Notes under the pieces: model-generated
Database searches by the model: none
Seen by the model: only the letters and a program-made list of their open reading frames with translations
What the model was told of the DNA's origin: nothing
Assembly: GCF_962719845.1 (NCBI RefSeq)
Contig: NZ_CAUIYF010000008.1
Span: 1 to 64,000 of the forward strand
Origin: Neisseria uirgultaei
Lineage (GTDB): Bacteria > Pseudomonadota > Gammaproteobacteria > Burkholderiales > Neisseriaceae
DNA length: 64,000 nucleotides
Direction of reading: 5' to 3'
Made by a program: the position numbers and the translations under genes
Shown here: piece by piece, positions 25,734 to 34,961 of the stretch
How the letters are laid out: each line of letters starts with the position of its first letter
Numbering within the stretch: position 1 is the stretch's first letter

Positions 25734-26912
25734 ATGGAATTTGTTTACGACGTGGCAGAATCGGCAGTCAGCCCTGCGGTAATTAAAGTAATCGGCTTGG
25801 GTGGCGGCGGTTGCAATGCAATCAACAACATGGTTGCCAACAATGTGCGCGGTGTGGAGTTTATCAGTGCCAATACGGATGCGCAGTCTTTGGCAAAAAA
25901 CCATGCGGCGAAGAGAATCCAATTGGGTACGAATCTGACACGCGGTTTGGGTGCGGGCGCGAATCCCGATATCGGCCGCGCGGCCGCCCAAGAGGATAGG
26001 GAAGCCATTGAAGAAGCCATTCGCGGTGCGAATATGCTGTTTATCACGACCGGTATGGGCGGCGGTACCGGCACCGGTTCCGCGCCGGTTGTTGCTGAGA
26101 TTGCCAAGTCTTTGGGCATTCTGACCGTTGCCGTAGTTACCCGTCCGTTTTCTTATGAAGGCAAACGCGTCCATGTGGCACAAGCAGGGTTGGAACAGTT
26201 GAAAGAACACGTCGATTCGCTGATCATCATCCCGAACGACAAACTGATGACCGCATTGGGTGAAGACGTAACAATGCGTGAAGCTTTCCGCGCCGCCGAC
26301 AATGTATTGCGCGATGCGGTTGCCGGCATTTCCGAAGTCGTTACCTGTCCGAGCGAAATCATCAACCTCGACTTTGCCGACGTGAAAACCGTGATGAGCA
26401 ATCGCGGTATCGCTATGATGGGTTCGGGTTATGCCCAAGGTATCGACCGTGCGCGTATGGCGACCGATCAAGCCATTTCCAGTCCGCTGCTGGACGATGT
26501 AACTTTGGATGGTGCGCGCGGTGTGCTGGTCAATATTACGACTGCTCCGGGTTGCCTGAAAATGTCCGAGTTGTCTGAAGTCATGAAAATCGTCAACCAA
26601 AGCGCGCATCCCGATTTGGAATGCAAATTCGGTGCTGCTGAAGACGAGACCATGAGCGAAGATGCCATCCGGATTACCATTATCGCTACCGGTCTGAAAG
26701 AAAAAGGCGCGGTCGATCCTGCTCCGGCAAGGGAGGTAGAACCGGTTGCCCCGTCCAAACAGGAGCAAAGCCACAATGTCGAAGGTATGATCCGCACCAA
26801 TCGCGGTATCCGCACTATGAATCTGACAGCAGCGGATTTCGACAATCAGTCCGTACTTGACGACTTTGAAATCCCTGCAATTTTGCGCCGTCAGTACAAT
26901 TCAGACAAATAA
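25734..26912 (+). CDS. ftsZ: Cell division tubulin homologue FtsZ
   Basis: A 392-residue GTPase that forms the Z ring. The nucleotide-binding start IKVIGLGGGGCNAINNM (from about residue 17) and the tubulin signature GMGGGTGTGSAPV near residue 105 are intact. The GTPase synergy region and a variable linker follow (about residues 325-365). The conserved C-terminal peptide that binds FtsA is near DDFEIPAILRRQ. Its length is normal. It is the last gene of the cluster and ends in a hairpin. Confidence 0.97.
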   Translation: MEFVYDVAESAVSPAVIKVIGLGGGGCNAINNMVANNVRGVEFISANTDAQSLAKNHAAKRIQLGTNLTRGLGAGANPDIGRAAAQEDREAIEEAIRGANMLFITTGMGGGTGTGSAPVVAEIAKSLGILTVAVVTRPFSYEGKRVHVAQAGLEQLKEHVDSLIIIPNDKLMTALGEDVTMREAFRAADNVLRDAVAGISEVVTCPSEIINLDFADVKTVMSNRGIAMMGSGYAQGIDRARMATDQAISSPLLDDVTLDGARGVLVNITTAPGCLKMSELSEVMKIVNQSAHPDLECKFGAAEDETMSEDAIRITIIATGLKEKGAVDPAPAREVEPVAPSKQEQSHNVEGMIRTNRGIRTMNLTAADFDNQSVLDDFEIPAILRRQYNSDK

Positions 26913-26937
26913 TGCTCCGTGTGCCGTAAACCCATTG

Positions 26938-26968
26938 CCTCCCGAACCGGTTTGTCCGGTTTGGGAGG
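26938..26968 (+). terminator. Terminator behind ftsZ
   Basis: CCTCCCGAACCGG pairs with CCGGTTTGGGAGG (13 bp with one G-U pair) around a 5-base loop, followed by a TATGTTTTT tail. It closes the dcw cluster. Confidence 0.7.
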
Positions 26969-27049
26969 TATGTTTTTCAAGATGTTGCAATTCCGTACGG
27001 TTTGCGGTCGGCGGATTCAGATTTTTCCACTTGATACAGACTTTCAGAT

Positions 27050-28360
27050 ATGGACACTTCAAAACAAACACTGTTGGACAGGATTTTCAATCTTCGGGCA
27101 AACGGTACAACGGTTCGCACCGAATTGATGGCGGGTTTGACGACTTTTTTGACGATGTGCTACATCGTTATCGTCAACCCGTTGATTTTGGGCGAGACCG
27201 GAATGGATATGGGGGCGGTATTCGTCGCCACCTGTATCGCGTCTGCCATCGGCTGTTTTGTTATGGGTTTTGTCGGCAACTATCCGATTGCACTCGCACC
27301 GGGGATGGGGCTGAATGCCTATTTTACCTTTGCCGTTGTTAAGGGTATGGGCGTGCCTTGGCAGGTGGCTTTGGGTGCGGTGTTCATCTCCGGTCTGATT
27401 TTCATCCTGTTCAGCTTTTTTAAAGTCAGGGAAATGCTGGTCAACGCACTGCCTATGGGTTTGAAAATGTCGATTGCTGCCGGTATAGGTCTGTTCTTGG
27501 CACTGATTTCCCTGAAAGGCGCAGGCATTATCGTGGCAAATCCGGCAACCTTGGTCGGTTTGGGCAATATTCATCAGCCCAGCGCACTGTTGGCGTTGTT
27601 CGGTTTTGCTATGGTGGTCGTATTGGGGCATTTCCGCGTTCAAGGCGCAATCATTATTACCATTTTGACGATTACCGTCATTGCCAGCCTGATGGGTTTG
27701 AACGAGTTTCACGGCATCATCGGCGAAGTACCGGGCATTGCGCCGACCTTTATGCAGATGGATTTTGAAGGCCTGTTTACCGTCAGCATGGTCAGTGTGA
27801 TTTTCGTCTTCTTCTTGGTTGATCTGTTTGACAGTACCGGAACGCTGGTCGGCATATCCCACCGTGCCGGACTGCTGGTGGACGGTAAGCTGCCCCGCCT
27901 GAAACGCGCACTGCTTGCAGACTCTACCGCCATTGTGGCGGGTGCGGCTTTGGGTACTTCTTCAACCACGCCTTATGTGGAAAGTGCGGCGGGCGTATCG
28001 GCAGGCGGCCGGACCGGTCTGACGGCGGTTACCGTCGGCGTATTGATGCTGGCGTGTCTGATGTTCTCCCCATTGGCGAAAAGTGTTCCCGCTTTTGCTA
28101 CCGCGCCCGCCCTGCTTTACGTCGGCACGCAGATGCTCCGCAGCGCGAGGGACATTGATTGGGACGATATGACTGAAGCCGCGCCTGCATTCCTGACCAT
28201 TGTCTTCATGCCGTTTACCTATTCGATTGCAGACGGTATCGCCTTCGGCTTCATCAGCTATGCCGTGGTCAAACTTTTGTGCCGCCGCACCAAAGACGTA
28301 CCGCCTATGGTATGGGTTGTTGCCGTATTGTGGGCATTGAAATTCTGGTATTTGGGCTGA
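27050..28360 (+). CDS. NCS2-family purine permease (AzgA/GhxP-like)
   Basis: A 436-residue inner-membrane transporter of the AzgA subgroup of the nucleobase:cation symporter-2 family, whose known members import guanine, hypoxanthine or adenine with protons. Visible features are TTFLTMCYIVIVNPLIL, ALAPGMGLNAYFTF near residue 84, LVDLFDSTGTLVGI near 259 and GTSSTTPYVESAAGVSAGGRTG near 304. About 13 hydrophobic spans are present. The substrate cannot be told from sequence alone. The purine gene purH is nearby but on the other strand. Confidence 0.85.
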   Translation: MDTSKQTLLDRIFNLRANGTTVRTELMAGLTTFLTMCYIVIVNPLILGETGMDMGAVFVATCIASAIGCFVMGFVGNYPIALAPGMGLNAYFTFAVVKGMGVPWQVALGAVFISGLIFILFSFFKVREMLVNALPMGLKMSIAAGIGLFLALISLKGAGIIVANPATLVGLGNIHQPSALLALFGFAMVVVLGHFRVQGAIIITILTITVIASLMGLNEFHGIIGEVPGIAPTFMQMDFEGLFTVSMVSVIFVFFLVDLFDSTGTLVGISHRAGLLVDGKLPRLKRALLADSTAIVAGAALGTSSTTPYVESAAGVSAGGRTGLTAVTVGVLMLACLMFSPLAKSVPAFATAPALLYVGTQMLRSARDIDWDDMTEAAPAFLTIVFMPFTYSIADGIAFGFISYAVVKLLCRRTKDVPPMVWVVAVLWALKFWYLG

Positions 28361-28377
28361 TTGATTCGATATTAAAA

Positions 28378-28408
28378 ATGCCGTCTGAAAGGTTTTCAGA
28401 CGGCATTT
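28378..28408 (+). terminator. Inverted uptake-sequence pair behind the permease gene
   Basis: ATGCCGTCTGAAA (28378-28390) pairs with TTTCAGACGGCAT (28393-28405), followed by T residues; a compact 13-bp stem. Confidence 0.65.
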
Positions 28409-28461
28409 TGTTTGGCGTTTGGGCGTACAATACGGAAAACATGACGATAAGGACACAAACC

Positions 28462-29082
28462 ATGGCACAGTTTTTCGCCGTTCATCCCGACAATCCCCAA
28501 GAACGCCTCGTCAAGCAGGCAGTTGAAATCATCAATCAAGGCGGCGTGGTGGTTTATCCGACCGATTCCTGTTATGCCTTGGGCTGCAAACTTGGCGATA
28601 AGGCGGCGATGGAACGCATACTCTCCATCCGCAAAATCGATCAGAAACACCATCTGACACTGGTCTGTGCCGATTTGAGCGAGTTGGGTTCATATGCCAA
28701 AATCAACAACGTACAGTTTCGTCAGCTTAAAGCCGCCACACCCGGGCCTTATACTTTTATTTTACAGGCGACGAAGGATGTGCCGGCGCGCACGCTGCAC
28801 CCGAAACGCAAAACCATCGGGCTGCGTATTCCCGATAATGCCATTGCACAAGCCCTGTTGGAGGAGTTGGGCGAGCCGCTTTTAAGCTGCACCCTGATGT
28901 TGCCCGAAGATGGCGAACCGCTGACCGACCCTTATGAAATCCGCGACCGCTTGGAACACGCCGTCGATTTGGTGATTGATGGCGGCTGGTGCGGAACCGA
29001 TCCGACTACCGTCATCGACATGACCGACGGCACGGAACTGGTGCGCCGAGGTTGCGGCGATACGGCGGTGTTCGGTTTGTAG
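28462..29082 (+). CDS. YciO/Sua5/TsaC-family protein
   Basis: A 206-residue protein of the YrdC fold. TsaC and Sua5 members make threonylcarbamoyl-AMP for the t6A modification of tRNA; the YciO branch has a less certain role. It shows GGVVVYPTDSCYALGC near residue 28, the Lys-rich RKIDQKHHLTLVC near 58, and ATPGPYTFIL near 88. The motif TLHPKRKTIGLRIPDN is typical of YciO. The ATG at 28462 has AAGGA 8 bases upstream. The longer in-frame start is inside the preceding hairpin region. Confidence 0.82.
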   Translation: MAQFFAVHPDNPQERLVKQAVEIINQGGVVVYPTDSCYALGCKLGDKAAMERILSIRKIDQKHHLTLVCADLSELGSYAKINNVQFRQLKAATPGPYTFILQATKDVPARTLHPKRKTIGLRIPDNAIAQALLEELGEPLLSCTLMLPEDGEPLTDPYEIRDRLEHAVDLVIDGGWCGTDPTTVIDMTDGTELVRRGCGDTAVFGL

Positions 29083-29207
29083 GGAAACCGATGCCGTCTG
29101 AAGCATCAGCCGTCCGAACGTATCGGGTGTTTTGCCGTTTACGGAAGTTCGAAATGCCGCCGCACATTTTGTTTCAGGCGGATTGTCTGTTCGGAACATC
29201 AAACAAA

Positions 29208-29236
29208 ATGCCGTCTGAAAGCCCTTCAGACGGCAT
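29208..29236 (-). terminator. Inverted uptake-sequence pair between convergent genes
   Basis: ATGCCGTCTGAA (29208-29219) and its complement (29225-29236) form a stem between the YciO-family gene and the convergent purH, serving either. An unpaired copy lies upstream near 29091. Confidence 0.6.
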
Positions 29237-29253
29237 TGCCTTGTTTATCTGCA

Positions 29254-30846
29254 TTAATGGCGGAAGTGGCGCACGCCGGTTACGACCATCGCAATGCCGT
29301 GTTCGTCCGCTGCGTCAAAGACTTCTTGGTCGCGCATCGAACCTGCCGGATGAATGATGGCTTTGATGCCTTGCTCGGCAATCACGTCCACGCCGTCGCG
29401 GAACGGGAAGAAGGCATCGGAGGCGGCGCACGCACCGTTTAAGTCCAAACCTGCATCTTGCGCTTTGCGAGCGGCGATGCGGGTGCTGTCCACGCGGCTC
29501 ATTTGGCCTGCGCCGATGCCGTAGGTTTGACCACCTTTGCCGAAGACGATGGCGTTGGATTTGACGTATTTGGCGACGTTCCATACGAACATCAGGTCGT
29601 TCCATTCTTGCTCGGTCGGTTGGCGTTTGGAGACGACTTTCAAATCGGCGCGGCTGATGCGGTGGATGTCGGGCGTTTGTACCAACAGTCCGCCGCCGAC
29701 GCGTTTGAGTTCAAAGCGGTTCGCGCCTGCTTCGAGCGGGGTTGTTAGAGAAATTTGCAATACGCGCACGTTTTTCTTGGTGGCGGCGATTTCGAGGGCT
29801 TCGGCGGTAAACTTCGGCGCCATCAGCACTTCCATAAATTGGTTGTCGGTAATCTGTTTCACGGTTTCGCCGTCCACTTCGCGGTTGAAGGCGATGATGC
29901 CGCCGAACGCGCTGGTGGTGTCGGTGGCGTAGGCGAGTTTGTAGGCGTCCAAGGTATTGGAGGCGATGGCGACGCCGCATGGATTGGCGTGTTTCACGAT
30001 CACGCAGGCGGGCGCGTCGAAGGATTTGACGGCTTCCCACGCGGCATCGGCATCGGCGATGTTGTTGTAAGACAATTCTTTGCCTTGCAGCTGTTTGTAG
30101 GCGGAAAGGCTGCCTGCGGCGGGGTAAATATCGCGGTAGAACGCGGCGCGTTGGTGCGGATTTTCACCGTAGCGCATGTCTTGCACTTTAATCCAGCTTT
30201 GGTTGAACCGGCTTGGGAATTCGCCGATTTCAGGCTCTCCGCTCAAAACGCCGTCTGAAAGCGAGGTCAGGTAGTTGGAAATCATGCCGTCGTATTGGGC
30301 GGTATGGCTGAATGCTTTGCGTGAGAGGTTGAAACGGGTTTTGTCGCTCAATGCGCCGTTGTTGGCTTCGAGTTCGGCAGCGATGGCGGGGAAATCGGCG
30401 GTATCAGTAACGATGGCGACATGTTTCCAGTTTTTCGCGGCAGAGCGCACCATGGTCGGGCCGCCGATGTCGATGTTTTCAATCGCGTCTTCCAGCGTGC
30501 AGCCGGGCTTGGCGATGGTAGCGGCGAAGGGGTAAAGGTTGACGCATACGAGGTCGATATTGCCGATGCCGTGTTCTTCCATCTTGGCGACGTGTTCGTC
30601 CAAATCGCGCCGACCCAAAATACCGCCGTGGATTTTCGGATGCAGGGTTTTCACGCGGCCATCGAGCATTTCGGGAAAACCGGTATAGTCGGCGACTTCA
30701 ATCACGGGAACGCCCGCATCAGCAAGCAGTTTCGCCGTGCCGCCAGTGGAGAGGATTTCAACACCGAGCTTGTGCAGGGTTTGGGCAAATTCGACCGCGC
30801 CTGCCTTGTCGGACAGGCTGATCAGGGCGCGTTTGATGACGGACAT
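29254..30846 (-). CDS. purH: Bifunctional AICAR transformylase/IMP cyclohydrolase PurH
   Basis: A 530-residue enzyme for the last two steps of IMP synthesis. The N-terminal cyclohydrolase domain (about residues 1-200) begins RALISLSDKAGAVEFA with GVEILSTGGTAKLL and GRVKTLHPKIHGG. The C-terminal transformylase domain has DMRYGENPHQRAAFY near 231, VIVKHANPCGVA near 276 and ACASDAFFPFRDGVD near 472. The start is the ATG at 30844-30846, with GGAAG a few bases upstream. One uptake sequence lies inside the gene near 30250. Confidence 0.95.
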   Translation of the reverse strand: MSVIKRALISLSDKAGAVEFAQTLHKLGVEILSTGGTAKLLADAGVPVIEVADYTGFPEMLDGRVKTLHPKIHGGILGRRDLDEHVAKMEEHGIGNIDLVCVNLYPFAATIAKPGCTLEDAIENIDIGGPTMVRSAAKNWKHVAIVTDTADFPAIAAELEANNGALSDKTRFNLSRKAFSHTAQYDGMISNYLTSLSDGVLSGEPEIGEFPSRFNQSWIKVQDMRYGENPHQRAAFYRDIYPAAGSLSAYKQLQGKELSYNNIADADAAWEAVKSFDAPACVIVKHANPCGVAIASNTLDAYKLAYATDTTSAFGGIIAFNREVDGETVKQITDNQFMEVLMAPKFTAEALEIAATKKNVRVLQISLTTPLEAGANRFELKRVGGGLLVQTPDIHRISRADLKVVSKRQPTEQEWNDLMFVWNVAKYVKSNAIVFGKGGQTYGIGAGQMSRVDSTRIAARKAQDAGLDLNGACAASDAFFPFRDGVDVIAEQGIKAIIHPAGSMRDQEVFDAADEHGIAMVVTGVRHFRH

Positions 30847-30967
30847 TGTGGCTTCCTTTTCTGACAGTTGGATGGGGAAAGGGGAACTTTTTCGGGGCGG
30901 TATTATCCGCTATTTTCAGTTTTTTGGCAGTAGGTTTTTGCAGATATTGTTGACAATTTACAAAGAA

Positions 30968-30996
30968 ATGCCGTCTGAAAACCTTTCAGACGGCAT
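30968..30996 (-). terminator. Inverted uptake-sequence pair behind the ClC gene
   Basis: ATGCCGTCTGAA (30968-30979) with its complement (30985-30996) lies just past the stop of the minus-strand chloride-channel gene. Confidence 0.6.
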
Positions 30997-31006
30997 TTGT
31001 CGGCAT

Positions 31007-32230
31007 TCATTTGAAGCCCATTTTTCCCGATGTTCCCAATGCCCCCGCCATGCCGATGCACAAAGGCAGCAGCAGGGACAGCGGCGCGTAGGTCAGTTCT
31101 AATACGAACACAATGGCGGTCAGCGGCATTTTGAGCGATACGCCGAGAAACACCGCCGCTCCGACGACTGCCGCGCTTTCAGACGGCATTTCGAGGAAGA
31201 CGCTGTTCCACGCGGCGGCGGCTGCAAAAGAAATGGTGCTGCCGAGCATCATGGACGGCGTAATCAGTCCGCCGTATGCGCCTGCCGCCAGTGCCATCAA
31301 AACGACCGCCCATTTGACGGCGGTCAACTCAAGGCTGTATTGCCAGCCTGTCAAACCGCCAAAGGTCAGTTGGTTGCCTGCTTTGCCGTTGCCCAAAATT
31401 TCGGGAAACCAAACGGAAATCACGCCGATGAGTGCAAACATACAGACTGCCAAGGGAATGATTTTGATGTTGTCGCGCTTGATGAAGGGAAACTTTTGGG
31501 CGGTACGCTGGAAAAAGACGGCGGCTGCGCCCAATATCGGGCCGATGACGGCGGAAAACCAAAGAAATGAAGTGTTTACGGCAAGGTTGGTGGGATGATA
31601 TTGCTGCACGTCGCCCAAGCCGATGCGTGCGACGGCGGTGGCGATGACGGAAGTCAGCAATGCGGCGACGACGGCTTGCTGCGTCCACACACCCAACATC
31701 GCTTCGAGGATAAACAGCGTGGAGGCGAGCGGCACGTTATACACCGCCGCCAAGCCCGCGCCCGAGGCGCACGCAATCAGCAGCCGCATTTCACCTTCGT
31801 CCAAACCCAAGCGTTTGCCGCCTGCGGAAGCAAACGCGGCAGTCATTTCGCGCGGCGCGACTTCCCGTCCGAGCGGCGAACCGAGTCCGACCGTTATGAT
31901 TTGCAGCAGAACATGGAAAACCGTCGTCAGAAACGGCAGCCCCTGCAACGGCTGTTTCAAGGCGGCTTTGATTTCGATTTGCGGCTTGCCGAAACGTTTG
32001 AGCAGCCACCAGCCGACTCCTGCGACCGCGCCGCACAGCGTCAGCACGGCAACGCGCCGCATACCGGAAGCCTGTGCCACGCCTTCGCGGAACGAAGTGT
32101 ACACGCCGTCCGCGCCATAACCGTAGGCGGTATGCTGTATGAAGTGCATCAGTTCCGTCAGCACAATGCCGACCAGACCGCCGATAACGCCCGCTGCTGC
32201 CAGGGCAAACCAAAGTTTTCTGCGTCCCAC
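31007..32230 (-). CDS. ClC-family chloride channel/antiporter
   Basis: A 407-residue inner-membrane protein of the voltage-gated chloride channel family. Bacterial members usually exchange two chloride ions for one proton and help in acid resistance. The key motif GSPLGREVAP near residue 118 keeps the gating glutamate. ALAAGAYGGLITPSMMLGS near 316 is the equivalent of the GxFxP region. The first GSGIP-type motif of classical members is not obvious, so this is a divergent branch. It starts at a GTG preceded by AGGAA. An uptake sequence near 31180 is part of the coding region. Confidence 0.85.
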   Translation of the reverse strand: MGRRKLWFALAAAGVIGGLVGIVLTELMHFIQHTAYGYGADGVYTSFREGVAQASGMRRVAVLTLCGAVAGVGWWLLKRFGKPQIEIKAALKQPLQGLPFLTTVFHVLLQIITVGLGSPLGREVAPREMTAAFASAGGKRLGLDEGEMRLLIACASGAGLAAVYNVPLASTLFILEAMLGVWTQQAVVAALLTSVIATAVARIGLGDVQQYHPTNLAVNTSFLWFSAVIGPILGAAAVFFQRTAQKFPFIKRDNIKIIPLAVCMFALIGVISVWFPEILGNGKAGNQLTFGGLTGWQYSLELTAVKWAVVLMALAAGAYGGLITPSMMLGSTISFAAAAAWNSVFLEMPSESAAVVGAAVFLGVSLKMPLTAIVFVLELTYAPLSLLLPLCIGMAGALGTSGKMGFK

Positions 32231-32249
32231 TGTCGTTCCTGCCGTTCAA

Positions 32250-32278
32250 ATGCCGTCTGAAAACCTTTCAGACGGCAT
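32250..32278 (-). terminator. Inverted uptake-sequence pair behind serB
   Basis: ATGCCGTCTGAA (32250-32261) with its complement (32267-32278), between the end of serB and the start of the ClC gene, both on the minus strand. Confidence 0.6.
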
Positions 32279-32293
32279 CCGTTTCCTATCCGC

Positions 32294-33127
32294 CTATCCG
32301 AACAGGCCGCGTACACGCTCCAAACCGCCGAAGTTGATACAGGCATCGGCGGCTGCCTGCGCTTTCGGTTTGGCGCGGTAAGCCACGCCTATGCCCGCTT
32401 CTTTGAGCATCGGAATATCGTTCGCACCGTCGCCCATCGCCAACACCTGATGCGGCTGCAATCCGAGGAGGCTGCGGTATTCGCGCAACAAATCTGCCTT
32501 TGCCTGCGCGTCGATGATTCTGCCTTTCAGACGGCCGGTCAGCCTGCCGTTTTCAATTTCCAAAATATTGGCGTGTTGGTATTCGAAGCCGAGGCGTTGT
32601 TGCAGCCTTTCGGTAAAAAACGTGAAGCCGCCCGACACCAGCAGGAATTTCACATCGTGCCTTTTGCATTCGTCCAACAAAAATTCCGCACCGGGCGAGA
32701 GCTTCAAAACGTTTTCATAAACGTCCGCCAAAATCTGTTCGTCCAATCCCGCCAACAGCGCAACGCGGCTGCGTAAAGACTGTTCGAAATCGAGTTCGCC
32801 GCGCATCGAGCGTTCGGTAATTTCTGCCACGCGGTCTTTCAAGCCGACACCCGCCGCAATTTCATCGACGCATTCGATGGTGATCAGCGTCGAATCCATA
32901 TCGCTGACAATCAAACCGAGTTCGCCGAAATCCATATCCGGCAACACGGCGTAATCGATTTGACGGCTGCCAAGCAACGCCGCGTCTGCCCCGCTTAAAG
33001 AAAAGCCTTCTTCAACAATAAAACGCATACGCTTTTCATCGGCGCAATCAGGTTCGGGCAGGCGGGAGGGGGGGTCGGAAGGCAGGGCTTCGGCGGAGGG
33101 AAATTGGAGGACGAGGGCTTGCGGCAT
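32294..33127 (-). CDS. serB: Phosphoserine phosphatase SerB
   Basis: A 277-residue HAD-family enzyme for the last step of serine synthesis. Motif I is VSDMDSTLI near residue 94. Motif II is LLVSGGFTFF near 166, and motif IV is AMGDGANDIPML near 231. An unconserved N-terminal part (about residues 1-85) precedes the HAD domain, as in other SerB proteins. Upstream lies a 289-base gap that ends in a degenerate Correia element before the divergent pntA. Confidence 0.93.
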   Translation of the reverse strand: MPQALVLQFPSAEALPSDPPSRLPEPDCADEKRMRFIVEEGFSLSGADAALLGSRQIDYAVLPDMDFGELGLIVSDMDSTLITIECVDEIAAGVGLKDRVAEITERSMRGELDFEQSLRSRVALLAGLDEQILADVYENVLKLSPGAEFLLDECKRHDVKFLLVSGGFTFFTERLQQRLGFEYQHANILEIENGRLTGRLKGRIIDAQAKADLLREYRSLLGLQPHQVLAMGDGANDIPMLKEAGIGVAYRAKPKAQAAADACINFGGLERVRGLFG

Positions 33128-33329
33128 AAAGGCGGCTCAAAAAATGCGGATTATATAGTGAAACGGCAAAGAATGTTACGGCGGGCTGGACTGCAATTGG
33201 AAAATGACTTCAAACGCAAACGGCAGTATGTGTCGGACAACACGGGAAAATGCCGCAACTATTGCCAGCCTGATGAAAATTCGTTATAAGGGGATTATCT
33301 AAAATATATTAACATTTGAAGTGAATCGG

Positions 33330-33386
33330 CTTTAAACCGGTACGGCGTTGCTCCGCCCTACCCTGATTTAAATTTAACCCACGATA
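33330..33386. mobile_element. Degenerate Correia element remnant
   Basis: The stretch includes TAAACCGGTACGGCGTTGC, then CCTGATTTAAATTTAACCCA and a CGATA end. It resembles the two ends of a Correia repeat joined after deletion of the middle, with several changes in the terminal repeats. It lies directly before pntA and may supply part of its promoter region. Judged from memory of the element's consensus. Confidence 0.45.
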
Positions 33387-33416
33387 CATATAAACAACCT
33401 GAAAAAGGATTCAGAG

Positions 33417-34958
33417 ATGAAAATCGGTATCCCACGCGAGTCATTATCCGGCGAAACCCGCGTCGCCTGCACGCCCGCCACCGTCGCCCTGCTGGGCAAA
33501 CTGGGCTTTGAAACCGTTGTCGAAAGCGGCGCAGGTTTGGCGGCAAGTTTGGACGATGCCGCTTACCAAACAGCAGGCGCGACCGTTGCCGACAAAGCGG
33601 CGGTTTGGGCCTGCCCTTTGATTTATAAGGTCAACGCGCCGTCCGAAGACGAGCTGCCGCTTTTGAACGAAGGTCAAACCATCGTCAGCTTCCTGTGGCC
33701 GCGCCAAAACGAAGCCTTGGTCGAAGCCTTGCGCGCCAAGAAAGTGAACGCGCTGGCGATGGACATGGTGCCCCGCATTTCCCGAGCGCAGGCTTTGGAC
33801 GCTTTGTCTTCGATGGCAAACATCAGCGGCTACCGCGCCGTGATTGAAGCCGCCAACGCCTTCGGGCGTTTCTTCACCGGTCAAATTACTGCCGCAGGCA
33901 AAGTGCCGCCTGCGCAGGTTTTGGTAATTGGTGCAGGTGTGGCAGGTTTGGCGGCAATCGGTACGGCAAACTCGCTCGGCGCAGTGGTGCGCGCGTTCGA
34001 TACCCGCTTGGAAGTGGCGGAACAAATCGAATCGATGGGCGGCAAGTTCCTGAAACTCGACTTCCCGCAAGAATCGGGCGGCAGCGGCGACGGCTACGCC
34101 AAAGTGATGAGCGACGAATTTATCGCCGCCGAAATGAAGCTCTTTGCCGAACAGGCGAAAGAAGTGGACATCATCATCACCACCGCCGCCATTCCGGGCA
34201 AACCCGCGCCCAAGCTGATTACCAAAGAAATGGTGGAAAGCATGAAATCCGGCTCCGTCATCGTCGATTTGGCGGCGGCGACGGGCGGCAACTGCGAACT
34301 CACCCGACCGGGCGAATTGTCCGTAACCGGCAACGGCGTGAAAATCATCGGCTACACCGACATGGCAAACCGCCTTGCCGGACAGTCTTCCCAGCTTTAC
34401 GCCACCAACTTGGTCAACCTGACCAAGCTGTTAAGCCCGAACAAAGACGGCGAAATCACGCTGGACTTCGAAGACGTGATTATCCGCAACATGACCGTTA
34501 CCCGCGACGGCGAAATCACCTTCCCGCCTCCGCCGATTCAGGTTTCCGCCCAGCCGCAGCAAACGCCGTCTGAAAAAGCCATGCCTGCCGCCAAGCCCGA
34601 GCCGAAACCCGTTCCCCTGTGGAAAAAACTCGCGCCCGCCGTTATCGCCGCCGTATTGGTGCTGTGGGTTGGCGCGGTCGCACCCGCAGCATTCCTGAAC
34701 CACTTTATCGTGTTCGTCCTCGCCTGCGTCATCGGCTACTATGTCGTTTGGAACGTCAGCCACTCGCTGCACACCCCGCTGATGTCGGTAACCAACGCCA
34801 TCTCCGGCATCATTGTCGTCGGCGCGCTGCTGCAAATCAGCCAAGGCAACGGTTTCGTGACCCTGCTTGCGTTCATCGCCATCCTGATTGCCGGCATCAA
34901 CATCTTCGGCGGCTTCTTCGTAACGCGCCGGATGTTGAATATGTTTAGGAAAGGATAA
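33417..34958 (+). CDS. pntA: Proton-translocating transhydrogenase subunit alpha PntA
   Basis: A 513-residue protein. The NAD(H)-binding domain I (about residues 1-375; ALDALSSMANISGYRAVIEAA near 122 and VIGAGVAGLAAIGTANSLGA near 171) is fused to a C-terminal membrane part with four spans (about residues 405-510). With PntB it transfers hydride from NADH to NADP+, driven by protons, and so supplies NADPH. The length is that of the two-subunit E. coli type. The linker near residue 383 is encoded by an uptake sequence. A MAPEG gene follows after 3 bases. Confidence 0.94.
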   Translation: MKIGIPRESLSGETRVACTPATVALLGKLGFETVVESGAGLAASLDDAAYQTAGATVADKAAVWACPLIYKVNAPSEDELPLLNEGQTIVSFLWPRQNEALVEALRAKKVNALAMDMVPRISRAQALDALSSMANISGYRAVIEAANAFGRFFTGQITAAGKVPPAQVLVIGAGVAGLAAIGTANSLGAVVRAFDTRLEVAEQIESMGGKFLKLDFPQESGGSGDGYAKVMSDEFIAAEMKLFAEQAKEVDIIITTAAIPGKPAPKLITKEMVESMKSGSVIVDLAAATGGNCELTRPGELSVTGNGVKIIGYTDMANRLAGQSSQLYATNLVNLTKLLSPNKDGEITLDFEDVIIRNMTVTRDGEITFPPPPIQVSAQPQQTPSEKAMPAAKPEPKPVPLWKKLAPAVIAAVLVLWVGAVAPAAFLNHFIVFVLACVIGYYVVWNVSHSLHTPLMSVTNAISGIIVVGALLQISQGNGFVTLLAFIAILIAGINIFGGFFVTRRMLNMFRKG

Positions 34959-34961
34959 AGC

